A stretch of DNA of 64,000 nt. It comes from Lophius americanus (lineage: Eukaryota > Chordata > Actinopteri > Lophiiformes > Lophiidae). A program made the position numbers and the translations under genes. Within the stretch, counting starts at the first letter, position 1. The number at the start of each line of letters is the position of its first letter. Below the pieces are notes generated by a model, which saw only the letters and a program-made list of their open reading frames with translations, was not told the origin of the DNA and did not search any database. Shown one piece after another: positions 1 through 12,600 of this stretch. The stretch spans positions 10,254,501-10,318,500 of the forward strand of contig JBBDHG010000003.1 of the NCBI GenBank assembly GCA_037951165.1. Direction: 5' to 3'.

Positions 1-40
1 TTATAAGTTAATCACAAAATTATAAGTTAATCACAAAATT

Positions 41-209
41 GCCCGTTAAAGGGCAGTTTTTCCTCGCCATTGTCGCCAAGTGCTTGCTCAAGGAGGAATT
101 TGTTGGGTCCTGTTGATAATTACATAAAGAGTTTGGTTTAGACCTGCTCTTTCTGGAAAGCACCTTGAGACAACTGTATGAATAAAGATTGATTGATTGA
201 TTGATTGAT
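41..209 (+). repeat. 3' portion of a common teleost SINE/LINE-type retroelement
   Basis: The stretch begins with a short palindrome (GCCC-GTTAAA-GGGC). It runs through a 'tttttcctcgccattgtcg' block and an 'agacctgctcttt' block and ends in 'aataaa' followed by (GATT)n at about 185-209. This layout matches, from memory, a very abundant teleost interspersed repeat whose 3' end is a short tandem tail, as expected for target-primed retroposition. The family name is uncertain. Positions 1-40 also hold a direct repeat of a 19-20 bp unit (ttataagttaatcacaaaa). Confidence 0.6.
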
Positions 210-2320
210 CATTTTGCAGCTTTGGTGGGGTTGGCACCTGGGGTCCCTCCTCTGGCCAAGCCTATGCCAGTGGCGGTGGATGGAGCTCTGAGTGACACCA
301 CAGCAAGGAGGGGGCAATTAACCATGGCTGTTATTAGATAAGTAGAATTTATGTGGGAATATTTTAGCTGAGGTGCGTTGAAGAAGTTTCAAAAAGTTTG
401 ATAACAACATCCTTTGCCAAAATCTTGAGTTAATTCAATTAAAATGGACTTTTTTCCATGGTCCATGGTTGTTTTTTATGGTCATCAAAAATCAATAAAT
501 GACTCAAAGAAATAAAATGTCCAAAAAAATCCCTTTTCCATTGTTTTTTGTTTTTTTGTTGGTTAACGCTCAGCTATTTTTTTGTTTTTGTTCGTAATAT
601 GTTTTTTTCTATTATTTTTTATGCCTTGACTGATTTTTTCTGTTGAAACTTGCTTTGATTCATTCTCTGGCGATATTGCTCTGATGATGTTGTGCAGCAC
701 GCCTGTGCAGAATTGTGTTGTATTCATCTTTTGAAAGAGCTTTACAAAAAAAATGTATCTTACTTTTTTAAACCAGCATATTAATTTCCAAAAATCCATT
801 TCCATAACAGTGCAATCAAATTTCTTTGACTCATTCATTATCGAAACCTCGTGTCAGTGAATACATTCAAACAGTTCAGCGAGGGAATTAATTGTCCAGT
901 GCTATAAAATAGATGCAAAATACCTCAAACAAATGACATGAATTTATGATGCGTTTGAGAGGAAGAGCAGACAAGAAACCTACGTGAATGTGGATCTTGA
1001 GTAAAAGAGAATAACAAACAAGAAAATAGCAAGAAATCAATTGGGAGGGAGACGGGAGCTCAAACCCCATTATAAACCATTTCTCAAACTGAGATACTAT
1101 ACTGCACAAGTCTTTCTGTGGATTCGGAGTGCCTCTGTCTTCTAATTGATCTGGCCGCAGAACAACCACAACATTTCCTCTCCGGGTCATGGTGCAGCAT
1201 GGGGGTGTTTAGTGCCTTTAGAAAGCACACAATCAGAGATGCATACAATTAGCAAGAACTGCTCTGTGCTGCTCTCCAAATCTCAGCGGACCACCGGCGG
1301 TATTAATGTGTAGCTGTAAATGTTGTGTGCTTCTGTGTGGTATGTCTTTCCCAGAAGGCCACTACTGAACAATTCTCAGTCTCACTCCAAGAGTAGTATG
1401 AAGATGAGAGCCTCATTGAACATATGATTAAGTTTTTATGGTCAAAAACGGGAATTGATTTATTATTTTTCCGATTGGGAGTGGTCTGGTCCAGCTCATA
1501 TACAGTGGTCTGAAAAATAGTTATTATGTTGTCTTTAGTCATATAACCACTTCAGAAACTTTGACAACAGAGCAAGGCAGACAAATACAATATGCATGCA
1601 GAAGTAAAAGTGAAACGTCTTCAAGCCAAAACAGAAGCCAGAAGTTGCTTTGGATTCAACTCAAATGGTTGACCATGAGCTGAATGAATGGGACTCTACA
1701 CAGACATTCAACAAGATTAAAGATGAACTAGTTTCATGTCCAACACCTGAAGATACGGATGATGAGAATGTGAAATTGATACAAGCTATGTTTTGAGTCA
1801 CTTCATTTAACTGTTAATCAAGCCGGATGAAAAACATGATGATACGTTTTAGAAATTACAAACCCGATATTTACCTTTAATTTCTTATGTTGTTTGGTGT
1901 TAAAAGTCTTCTGACCAAGACCACAACCCGTTAACCTTAAGGCCAAAACATTGAGGATATTACGCATTGGGTCATGGTTCTAAATAAGGATTTGAACATT
2001 GGGACTTATATGGTAAATTTATGCATGCTTCCTCTTTCAGTGATATTGTGACATAGTTGAAATATACAAAGATCAGCATAAGATGCATCTCTTCCCTGCT
2101 CTGGGGGTCATAGGCACTTTGAATGGTCTTCTCCTTCAACAGCAGGTCTGAATGTGGAATAAGACTGCAGGGGCTGATCGCTCTAGCTTTCTATTCTCTT
2201 CTCTAAATTTTGATAGTTTAGATACTATGCACCAGCTCATATATCATCTTTATCAATGTTATATTCAATCATTATTGGAATGTATTCTTTAACCTAGAGA
2301 GTAGGGTATTTAACCTTAAA

Positions 2321-2370
2321 GTCTAATAAGGGTCAAACGGTTTCGAAAAACCATTTGACCCTTTTTAGAC
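2321..2370. repeat. 23-bp-arm inverted repeat with 4-nt loop
   Basis: Arms at 2321-2343 and 2348-2370 are reverse complements at 21 of 23 positions, separated by the loop CGAA. It could be a cruciform, a short MITE relic or a transcribed hairpin. Nothing around it shows transcription. Confidence 0.8.
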
Positions 2371-5300
2371 TTTTTTTTGCTTGTCTCAAGTTCCAAAGTC
2401 CTCAAAAATCGTACTTATCCAATAGGACTTTCTCTATCAATCCTTGTTCCCCTATTCTTTAGCATATATATGCTTCCACTGGGTCATATTATAAACAGGT
2501 TCAGTCACTTTTTTCAATGAGAAATAGTGACTCAAAATGTGCTCAACCAAACATTTGAGCAGGACATCAAAGGAATTATAAAGCATTCTCAAACGTACTC
2601 TAAATTCTGGAGTATTACATCCGGTATGGTGTTTTACAGGTTGCTTTAACCTTTGATTTATTATGTTGCTCTGGTGAGTTATTATTGCTAAATCTTAACC
2701 TGGCATTTACTGAATGCAAAGGATCCCGAGGAGAACTGCAGTTAACCCGTGTGGTCATCGACTGTTCCATCATAAACACGGGTGCTTCTCATTTAGGGGC
2801 AGCTATTGAGGAAGCATGGCTAGACGTCGGGATGTTTTACAGTTAGATAAGGCTTAAACAGGCTTTTGCAATCCTATTTAGGGAAAAACCTGTTAGACTA
2901 GAAGCTCATTGCCTTTCTTCTTTTTCCTCTCCTTATGCAAATCTAATTGTCAGTAACTTCCCAGCACACTTAGACCAGTGGGCTTTGGTCTCACTTTAGG
3001 AACAGAGAAATAATTTGGCCTCATTTGATCAGCATTGTATCACACATTTTCTTACTTTGACTTTGAATCAGGTCAAGTTGTACTTTTTAGATGGTTCTGA
3101 CACCAACCAGAAGACCATGCTGACATGCTAAGGGCGAAATAAACTTCTGCAGGACTAAAAATCACTGCATCAACTTCCCTGTCATAGTGATGTGAAGGAG
3201 GAGAAGAGAAAAGGAATCATATCACGGGTTTTGGGTGAACCTGAAGAATATCCGATCCAAACACAATCAGGATGCAGGATCAACAGTAGTAACAGAAATA
3301 CCAAAATAAATGTGAAAAATATGGAGACATGTGCAGAGTGGAGGCAAGGTGCAAAGCAGTGCAACCAGCTGCAATGCTCGCCCCATGGGAGTTGTTCCCA
3401 TTCCACGTTAGCTTAGCTCAGAGACTTAAGCCTTCACTTAGCCCGAGGCTTAGTTTAACAACTTAATTTAGAGTCTGCAGAACTAGATATTATGTCTTAG
3501 CTCCTGTTCAAGCAAGACATTTCACCCCCAAACCCCAGAATGTACAAAAAGATATGCTACCCAAGTTTTCAACTTTTCTCTTATAACATTATATATATAT
3601 GTATATAATGTGTGTAATGATATATATCATTACATGTAAGGAATTGTTGGCTCTCCCTTTGAAGAAGATATTAATACAAACACGCTTTACGCCATAGATG
3701 CTCACGTAAAAATTGTAGGCGAGACATATAAGTTAAGCTGACAGGTATGCAATTAATATGAACAGTTTTTAACTTCACAGGTCTGTTCACTGAAACGCCT
3801 GCCTCCTTAATACTAACTATGATCATGCTTTTACTTTGAAAAGCACTTGTTGTTGCAGAATATTAGATTTAATCGATGGAACATTGCTAATTTTGTAAGC
3901 ATTACGGAAAGAATGGAACAATATTCACACAATGCACAGTCCTGAAGATTGTTTCCCAATTTTCCAAAAAACATTGATTACAGCCTAGCAAAGGGGGAAT
4001 GGAAAGATTAATTTGCTAAAAAAACAAAAAAGCAGTCATAGAAGAACACGGTATGGATGTTCAGCCTCAACTCAGGCTTCAAGGCATGAACCCCAGAGCA
4101 GACATCTGACCATTTACTGGAAGGTCTGCAGTAGAGGTGTAATGTATATCCAGGAACGCTTACCACATTAAGTTAAATAATGTCCTGCCTTTCTCATATT
4201 TCTGTTCTCTGTGCAAAAATCTAATTGTCAGTGCCCGGTCTTCCTGGTCCACTCAAAGGCTATCGTTAACTAAAAATACTTTTTGTGATGAGAACTTAAT
4301 TCAGAGATTTGATTCACATTGACGGGCCACATCAGTGTTGACTCTGTAGAAAGTCCACATACCTCACAGAAGAGCAGAGCGGCCATAGAGATGCTGAGCA
4401 CTGCAGCAACGTCACCGCCATAGCAGGAAGGGGAGGTCAGTGAGTAGGATGTAGCTGAAAAATCCTATCTGGTGTTAATGTCATCAAAATACTTCACACG
4501 ATGCAGATGTCCACAGAAATATTTCCCATATATAATAACACATCACAAATATGATATATATAATATGCCCTAGAGGGTTTTTTAAATTCCCAGTTATATT
4601 AGCTCCAAGCCTTAAACCAGCACAGAGGCCAGAGCTTAGTTTGACACCAAAGGTTATTGGGGGCAAAGGTTATACTGTCACTACTCTAAATATTTAATAT
4701 TATATGAAGATTATTCCATTTTTTTTCTACCATGTGTTATAAACATGCTTTACATGTATGTTCCAAGAAGTCACTATTTACCTCCCACGCCTTCTTACTC
4801 AGTGATGACTGTATGAGGGGGAACACACAGCATTGTTCTGGTAATACACCCAGGGTATTTGCTATTTTTTCCTGCAGACAGTTACTACACTCAAATAGAG
4901 TACAGTAAAACAAATGAAATAAAAAGAAGTTTCTTTGGCCTCTGCTACTCCAGTTTTGGAGACAGAGAGGAAGTCCGTCAAACCTCTGGATGATTACATG
5001 TAAGTGTGACCTGGACGCACACAGAGTACATGACTCTATTTGTTGCCTGATAAGGTCACCCTGTCGTGATGATGCTGCAGACGGTATTTCATGGTCGTTC
5101 AGGTTTAACACATGTTGTGTTTATTGCGTATGCACTGTTTTTGCCTGTCATTTTGCATTTTGTGTATAATTAGCTCCAGAAGGAAGTCATGTTTTCGCCG
5201 GCGTCTGTTGTTGCTAGATTGTTTGTCTGCCTGTCTTTGCAGTGTTGAGAAAATGAAGCAGAGGTAGTATCAAGAATGTGGGTGTAACGGCTGGACACTC

Positions 5301-6134
5301 AATAGACGAGCCCACTGAATCCTGAGATCTGGATAAAGTATGGTATGTGGCTTGAGTATGTGCCAATACATAAACTACCACATTTTGGAGAATATCCAGT
5401 TAAAAAGACAGATCCATGAATGTTTTAATTAAATTTTTCTAGATTAGGTTCCTTCCAGCGTTCTTATCAGCAAAAAAACAACTTGAAGGATTTTCATGGT
5501 AGACGTATGCACTCCACTGACGTGATCATGAATCTCATATTTCTCTTACATTCTCCATTTATCTGAGGTCTTTCTATCTTTTTGATACTGTAATTAATCC
5601 CCCCAAAAATATCATCTTATTTCACAGAATAATTACAATGATAATTAAAAAAAACGGGAAAACGGTTTGGCCATTGTTCAGTATTGTTAAGATACCTGAA
5701 CCTTTCTTATGGATTTATCTAGAAGGAAGATTTCATTTTATTTAACTCAGTTCTTATTTTTCAAAAAAAACCTACCAAAGCTTCAAAATGTATGTCTGCA
5801 TGCAAGTATGAGAATAAACAATCATGTGCACACATTGTGACGCACAACTACTTTCAGCTTTATATTGCCTGCCTCCAGGAGTTTTTTTATTTGTTCTGTT
5901 TTGTAAGACAGAGCAATGACTCAGTTTGAGCCCTGAGAAATTGAGCACAGCAGGAAAGTTGAAACCTGCAGGTCTCAACACATCCTTGATCGCTGTTACA
6001 CTCTTTCATGGTTTGATTTTCACGGCCTATTGCGCTTCTCCACAATAAGAGCTGAACCGGGATAACTCCTTCTCAGCCACAACGAACTTCCTCTTAGTGA
6101 TTACATTAATTAAATTCCGTAATCAAAGGACAGA

Positions 6135-6167
6135 TTAGTGATGCAAGGTACAGCCTTGCATCACTAA
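6135..6167. repeat. Perfect 14-bp-arm inverted repeat, 5-nt loop
   Basis: TTAGTGATGCAAGG at 6135-6148 is the exact reverse complement of 6154-6167, with loop TACAG. It lies just before the proposed entpd3 first exon, so it may sit in the promoter region. No function can be assigned. Confidence 0.85.
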
Positions 6168-6199
6168 CTGGAAGTGCTTCCGTGACCAGCTGCTCAATT

Positions 6200-6429
6200 T
6201 CACAGGCTTGGTGGGAGTGGTGAAAAGTGGGGTTTACACATTGCTCCTCCCATGCTCACTCTCTCACTCGGTGTTCAGTTGGAGTTCATCACTTTCATTT
6301 AGATCTCTCCCACTCACAGTGGGTTCTGCTTCCTTTGTTGCTCCCCTGTTTCCTGCTGTATCTTTCATCTGGTGCTCAGAGCGTCTTGCACCCACTTCCA
6401 ACCAGGATTTCTAAAACCAGCTCTGCAAG
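6200..6429 (+). other. entpd3: Candidate 5' non-coding first exon of entpd3
   Basis: The stretch is richer in pyrimidine and GC than its surroundings and ends in CTCTGCAAG followed by a consensus donor GTAAGA at 6430. The first coding exon of entpd3 opens with an acceptor only 3 nt before its ATG, so an upstream non-coding exon must exist. This is the best-looking donor in the 3.3 kb before that acceptor. A second candidate with a similar edge (CTGCAAG then GTGAGT, donor at 7708) could be an alternative exon. The start of transcription was not located. Confidence 0.4.
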
Positions 6430-7459
6430 GTAAGAACCACACCTCCTCTCCTCACATCCATTCATTTATCCATTTACCCATTTACACACATTATTTTCAC
6501 CTCAGTCACAAAGGGTTGATTCTTATTTTCTAATTGGATCTACTGGGCTTTTATGTTCAAATCATTCTAAATTGCTGTGTATGTTTGATATACTTTTTTT
6601 TTAATGCTGCACAAAGGGGGTCTGATTACTGGAGATGATCCATAGTTTGCGTCCACTAAGCAATTAACTTTCAATAGCAATTAAACACCACCGAAGTTAC
6701 ATTAACAGATTAACTTATGGAATTTATTGAACTGTCACCGTGTTTTCAGACATAATGCTGCGATTTGAAACCTCAAAAGTCTGTTCTTTTGTTTTTTGTT
6801 GTTTCCAGATTGCATTTGTTATTTGCATTTAACAACTGCTTTAAAATAGGATTACTGAATATAAATTGGATTAATATTTACATTTTTATCTAAATTGTTG
6901 TAAAATTATTTGAGGAATTACATATTTTTTTGAAATCCACCGATTATTTGGTTAAGTTGCAGCAATTCTAACAAATCCTAACTGCATGGTCGCAGTGTGT
7001 TTTATTTGAACCTGAATTTACTGAAGGACGGTAAACTTTGGAAATGTAGCCGTAGGAGTCAGTTGTCAGTTCTTTCAACTCAATCGTTCAGCTGTAATGT
7101 ATTTTTGCGTAAAGGCCTTTCTGATATACATAATTGAAGAAGTTGTGAAAAACACTTCTGCAGAACATCAGCTGCGTCACAGATTATGCTGAAAAACCAA
7201 GCCTAATGGTAGAAAATGTCAGACACATTAGACATGTCTTCTCTCCTGTCCCTGAGTCATCACACGACCCGCCTTAACTGCTTTGATTTGCCTATTCTCA
7301 CAAACATTGCTTTGGTGACAGCGTTATTGTTGAGTGAGTTCCCTGACAATATGGTAGTCAACTATTTATTTTTTTAATTATACAAAATATGAAAAATGGA
7401 AACTTTAAAAATTAAATAAAACAATGATAATAATAATAATAAAGTATGTATCCATCAAT

Positions 7460-7502
7460 CTCTCTCTCTCTCTCTCTCTCTCTCCCTCTCTCTCTCTCTC
7501 TC
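7460..7502. repeat. (CT)n microsatellite
   Basis: About 21 CT dinucleotides with a single CC interruption. It is flanked by AT-rich sequence containing ATA/ATT runs. Confidence 0.95.
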
Positions 7503-8418
7503 TGATACTTAAACAATTATGCTAGTTTTAAAGTTATTCAATCCTTGTATTTACAAATACATTGAGCGATTAAGCTGTATTTTTTAAATTATAATTATAA
7601 TAATACTAATAATATAATAATAATAATGCTTACACACTCTCTACTCGAATTTCAATTTTTTTTTCATCTTACAAGAGCATTTCTATCATTTGAAGAGGAT
7701 CTGCAAGGTGAGTACAATTCTCTCTCCACGCAATCGAGAGAGAAATTCTTTTTTTACCAGCAGGTTAGACAACTGTGAGGTTCTGCTTTCCGCTCTACCA
7801 AGGACAATAATTAATTTGCTGTCATTAATTGAAATTTATGCAGCATGTTTCACAAATCTTTTTCAAAGTCTCCCTGATAACCTGTTAATTTTGTATTTAT
7901 TTTAAAATTCCTTTACTAGTTTAACTCTAGAACAAGGAGCTGCACCCGACTATAAATGCTTTTTGTTTATGAGGAAGTGAGGTCTCTCAGGTTCTCCGAT
8001 TCTTTTCTTTCAGTTGCTCCTGAAAGCATAGATTGAATATCTGGTGACGCCGCTTTAGGATGTTATTCTCCACACCTCTGGAGAATCCTTCCAGACGCTC
8101 TGAAGAACCGAAAACACTGATATTTTTACATGCAGACTAAAACCCATTAATTAAATTAAAACAGGCTTTAATGTCAAATTTGATCAATTTAGGGTTTTAT
8201 TATTTCTAGATATTTATTACAAACCTTTACTGTCAGTCATTAGTATTTATTATATCTACTTTATTCATTTATTTTCTAATTATCATTCTAGCTTTGTGCT
8301 CATTATTTTTATTCCGGCTTTTATTTTTAATGTGTTATGCTTTATTATCCATTTTTTATTATATTAAGTACGATGTAGTTGTTGTAATGTTAGTTTTCTA
8401 TAAATCTCTACTTCCTTT

Positions 8419-8482
8419 TGGATTCATCCAAAGGCACCCACGAAGGTGGAAAGGCGCTATAAAAATAAAGGTTGATTGATTG
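8419..8482 (+). repeat. 3' tail of a SINE/LINE-type retroelement
   Basis: The sequence reads 'ggaaaggcgctataaaaata' followed by (GATT)n. This is the classic teleost non-LTR 3' end (GGCGCTATATAAATAAA plus tetranucleotide tail). Only the tail is recognisable; the body upstream is not. Confidence 0.55.
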
Positions 8483-9495
8483 AGTTCTGATTTGCTCAGT
8501 TAAATAAACAAGAGGCGAATAGCGAATAATTATGACAAAAAGATGTGTTCTCTTGTGAGAAGTGTACGTATGATTCCTGTTCAAGAATTACAGTCTTGCA
8601 GAGGAGAAATTGGTTTGTGGCTAAAGTTTCTCCTAGCCCATGATGGATCGTACGGGAAACGTTGAGTAAAATCTTTTATTTCAAACCGAGCAATTTTCAA
8701 AACAAAATCAAGATTTGGCTGAAAACATTGTTCTCCGATGTGTTTTTCTATCCTGTGGATTCTAACATGAAACAATGTAGAGCCTGGCTGCTTCTTCAAA
8801 GCCATCACGAGAAGATAAACATAAGCCAAACCTAATTATCTCCGGTGTCAGGTTTTCCCGTCCAGTAGGTTTATGTGAGAGTGAAATGTGGCAGCAATTT
8901 TTATTGTTGGATGTTTTAAATGTAACTCTCCATCCCGTCCTGATGACCTCAGCACGCTCTGTCAAGTAGTGTTTGAAATTATGCTGTTACATAATTAATC
9001 AATATGTTTATCTTCTGGTCCAATGAGATCTAATTGCACATGGGTTTTTATAAATAATATGACTAAGGCAGCTGAAATTCTGAGGCTAATTATGCCTGAC
9101 TATTATCCTACAGCTGTAAATTGGCTTACATTTTCTTTCCAGATCATAAAAAACAGACTTCCCATTTCAGGCAACTGCCTTTTTTACTTATATTAAATTG
9201 ATTAAAACGTTTTGTTGATTTTAAGTGTCTCACTGTGGCCATCGGTGTCCATAATTAAAGTTTATTGTTTATTTGTTGACACACCCTGGAAAGGACAAAG
9301 CGGCTACAGAAAATGCATGAAAGGACAAAATTAATAGAAAAAAACTCTGAATGCTTCAAACATCCATTCCCTCCAGGGTTAAGTAAATAACAAGTCCTAA
9401 TATTGCTCATCATCACTCTTTAAACTTCTCCATATGTATGAAAAAAATGCTTTTAGTGAGAACTACACTTTTTTCCCACTTTCCGCCAACAGGAA

Positions 9496-9630
9496 ATGGC
9501 TTCTCGAGGGCAAATAGGCTACAAGTGTCGCATAGCAGTAGTGGTTCTTCTCCTCCTGACCAGTATCGCTGCCCTGGTTGCTATTGCAGTCATCCAGGAT
9601 TCTTGGAGTTCAACAGAATACACCCTAGAG
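9496..9630 (+). CDS. entpd3: entpd3 coding exon 1 (residues 1-45)
   Basis: Start ATG at 9496 lies 3 nt after the acceptor AG (9491-9492). It encodes a short cytosolic head with basic residues and the N-terminal membrane anchor, ending ...EYTLE. Donor GTGAGC at 9631, phase 0. Confidence 0.9.
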
Positions 9631-12600
9631 GTGAGCCGCTGCTCTCTCAAATACTCAGGGACGCACACCGACACACATGCATCTGCGTGTCTTCACCAAG
9701 TAACAGCTCTCAAGGAAGCATGAACACAAAAATGTGGTGGGAGACGTTGCCCAGATGTGAGGGTCAAGGCTGGAGGTTGCCTCATCTGAAAGCTATTTGA
9801 TGTTCGACCCTCCTCCTGGACCATGTGTGTTGTCAAAAGGGGTGCTGTGGTCATGGAGGACTCTCTGAAGTTTAATTCAAATGAGAAATGTAACCCGGTG
9901 CATGAGGTTTTTTCTCTTTTTTTTTCTCCTTGCAGTACGGTATAGTGATAGACTCGGGTTCTTCTCGTTCCAATGTGTACGTGTACGAGTGGCCAGGGGA
10001 GAAGGAGAATGAAACAGGAGTGGTGACAGAGATAATGAACTGTAGGGTTTCGGGTGAGTCTCTAATATATATATATTACATTACGTTAATGAAAGACAAA
10101 TTAAAAGATGAGTGAAAGGAAATCAGAGAAAAACTCCATTAATCATAAATCAACCGACACATAGATAAAAACTATTGGAAACACATTTGACTTTATATTT
10201 TCAGTGCCTGTTTTTAAGAATATGCTTGGCCTTTTGCCACACAGGCGATGGCATTTCAGACATGAAAGTCGACCCAGAGAAAGACAAAAAATCTTGGGAA
10301 GGTTTTCAAGTCTGCATGAATGACGTCCTCAAAACTATACCTGCTGTAAAGCATGACAGCACCTCTCTGTTTCTGGGAGCTACCGCTGGAATGAGACTGC
10401 TACGGTAAGATCATTCTCCTCTTTCTTCTCTCAACTTTCTTTTTGGTGTGTTGGAGAAAAACAGACCATCATCAACCCTGTTGTTTTCCTCATAGCCAAC
10501 CAGTAGCCTCGGCAGTAAAATATGTTTACAAGGCGAGCTCAGAGGCTCAGATGGCTTTAAAGCAGATGTCTAAAGTAGAAGCATGGGGTCTTCAGAGTGA
10601 CTGAATGCTACAATTCAAACTGAGCTCAATTTTCTTTCATTCTGATTTTCACAAGTACATTTATACCCCAAATAAATTATGAGTGATTATGAGATGAGTG
10701 AATGGTTGTTGCATTCCTCTGTGAGTAATCCTGCTCAGGGCAGGATCCCTTCTTTTAAAGCAGATGTACGATGATGATGATTTGTGTATTACATGTTTTT
10801 ATAATAATGTTATACCTCATGTAGTCTGTTGTCAGATAAGCACAGTGGTAGTAGGTACCACTCCATCTGCTGTGGAGTGTGCCTGTTCCCCCTGCGTTTG
10901 GAAGCTTGGCTTTTCCTCCCACAGATCAAAAACACATTCTATAGGTGACTTGCTGACTTTAAATTAACCGTGAGAATTTCAGGGCGAATGATTGTCCTGC
11001 TTCTCACCCAATTTCCGCTGGGATAGGCTCCGGCCTCGTGCGACCCTGCACAGAATAGGCAGATACAGAATATCTATAAGTTAAATGTTCATCGTCAGTT
11101 TAATGATTTTTGCAAAATAGTTTGAATAAGGTATTAGCGCTCCGTTTTTCTCCAATCTGATAGCTTCCCTGTGTTCAACTGTTTCTAGGGTGAAATAACC
11201 GGTTAATTGCAAAACTATTCTTTAAATGTCACATCCCCAACACATATGCACTTTAAAAGTCTTAAAATTCATAGTGTTTATCCTAATATTCTGCTTTACA
11301 GGTTGCTGGTCACTTAACTACTACACAATTAAGATAAACTCCTGTAAATAGAATTTTCAATAGATTTTTGCTTTATTTCAAATGTAAATATGATATATGT
11401 ATGTCGATTTTCATTTTAAGTCGTAAGGATGCTATTGTTGATGTGGACATTTTACACAATCTGCATATGAAACTAGAGGCAGGAGGTGATGAACTGTCTC
11501 CTGTCGCTAAGCTAACTGTCTCCTGTCGCTAAGCTAACTGTCTCATGTCGCTAAGCTTACTGTCTCCTACGGCTAAGTTAAAAGTCTCATGTCGCTAAGC
11601 TAATTGTCTACTGTCGCTTAGCTAACAGTCTCCATTCGCCAAGCCAACTTGCTCCTGTCTCGCCCTGTTTTTGTCTATAATATTTACTGCGACAGACGAC
11701 CCTTGTTTCCAGTGGGATGGTTGATTCTGTTCCTTTTCTTTCCAATTAGGGAGAAAGATCAACAGAGGTCCATTGAAATCATGAATAGTCTCACAGAATA
11801 CCTGAGTTCTTTGCCTTTCGCATTTCAAAACGCTTCCATCATTAGTGGTCAGGAGGAAGGCCTGTATGGGTGGGTCACTGTCAACTACATCATGGGAAAC
11901 TTCCTGGAGGTAAGGCACTGTTTTCAATCGACTGATTAATACAAGTGAGCGTCAGAGGAGTGCTGCTTCTCAAACATTGACATCACAAAGTGTAAAGACT
12001 TTCATTATCCTTCATGTTTGCAGAAGAACCTGTGGAACTATTACGCTCGCCCAGAAGGGGCTGTAACCGTTGGCTCCATGGACCTCGGTGGTGCATCAAC
12101 TCAAATCGCCTTTGCAGTCAAGGACGATGTCAACGGATCCGACTACAAGCATGTGAAACTGTATGGTTACCCTTACAACGTCTACACGCACAGTTTTCTC
12201 TGCTACGGCAAAAATGAGGCTGAGAAAATGGTTCTAGACAAAATAGTCCAGGTACGTAGCTTTTGTGGACACAAGAACTCGTGTCTATCATTGAAGGTCC
12301 ACCAGGTTCTAAAGATGTTCTGAGCAATCAAAGATAGGGAACCCCGACTATAGACACATTGAGGCATCATTATGCGATAAATGTTTTTTCATAAAGATAC
12401 AGTGTTACTAACACATAAAACACTGTCTTTACTTTTTAAATCCTCAAAGTTTAAGACATATTTGACCTACGCTTGCTGCCATTACTTTAACAGCGCATTG
12501 CATTATGGGTTGATGACTTAGAATGGTTGGTGTTGCGCTGAGCCGCTGTTGTTGGTTGTTGTTTAAGTAGCATTGGTGAGAGAAAAACCAATAAAATGCC

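Larger units (their letters stand above)
210..6199. other. Intergenic region upstream of entpd3, no gene recognised
   Basis: I see no coding exon here. The open frames are short, have no family resemblance and lack paired splice signals. The stretch is AT-rich unique sequence with two near-perfect hairpins listed separately (2321-2370 and 6135-6167). Distal regulatory DNA could be present but cannot be told from sequence alone. Confidence 0.6.
6430..9492 (+). other. entpd3: Probable 5' UTR intron of entpd3
   Basis: AT-rich non-coding sequence between the candidate first exon and the acceptor ...CCAACAG at 9486-9492. It holds a (CT)n microsatellite and a SINE/LINE tail, listed separately. No other coding feature is seen. 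Confidence 0.4.

Noticed and set aside
4737..5111. 124-residue minus-strand open frame
   Set aside because: No family resemblance, no splice context and no supporting promoter or polyadenylation signals. Likely chance.
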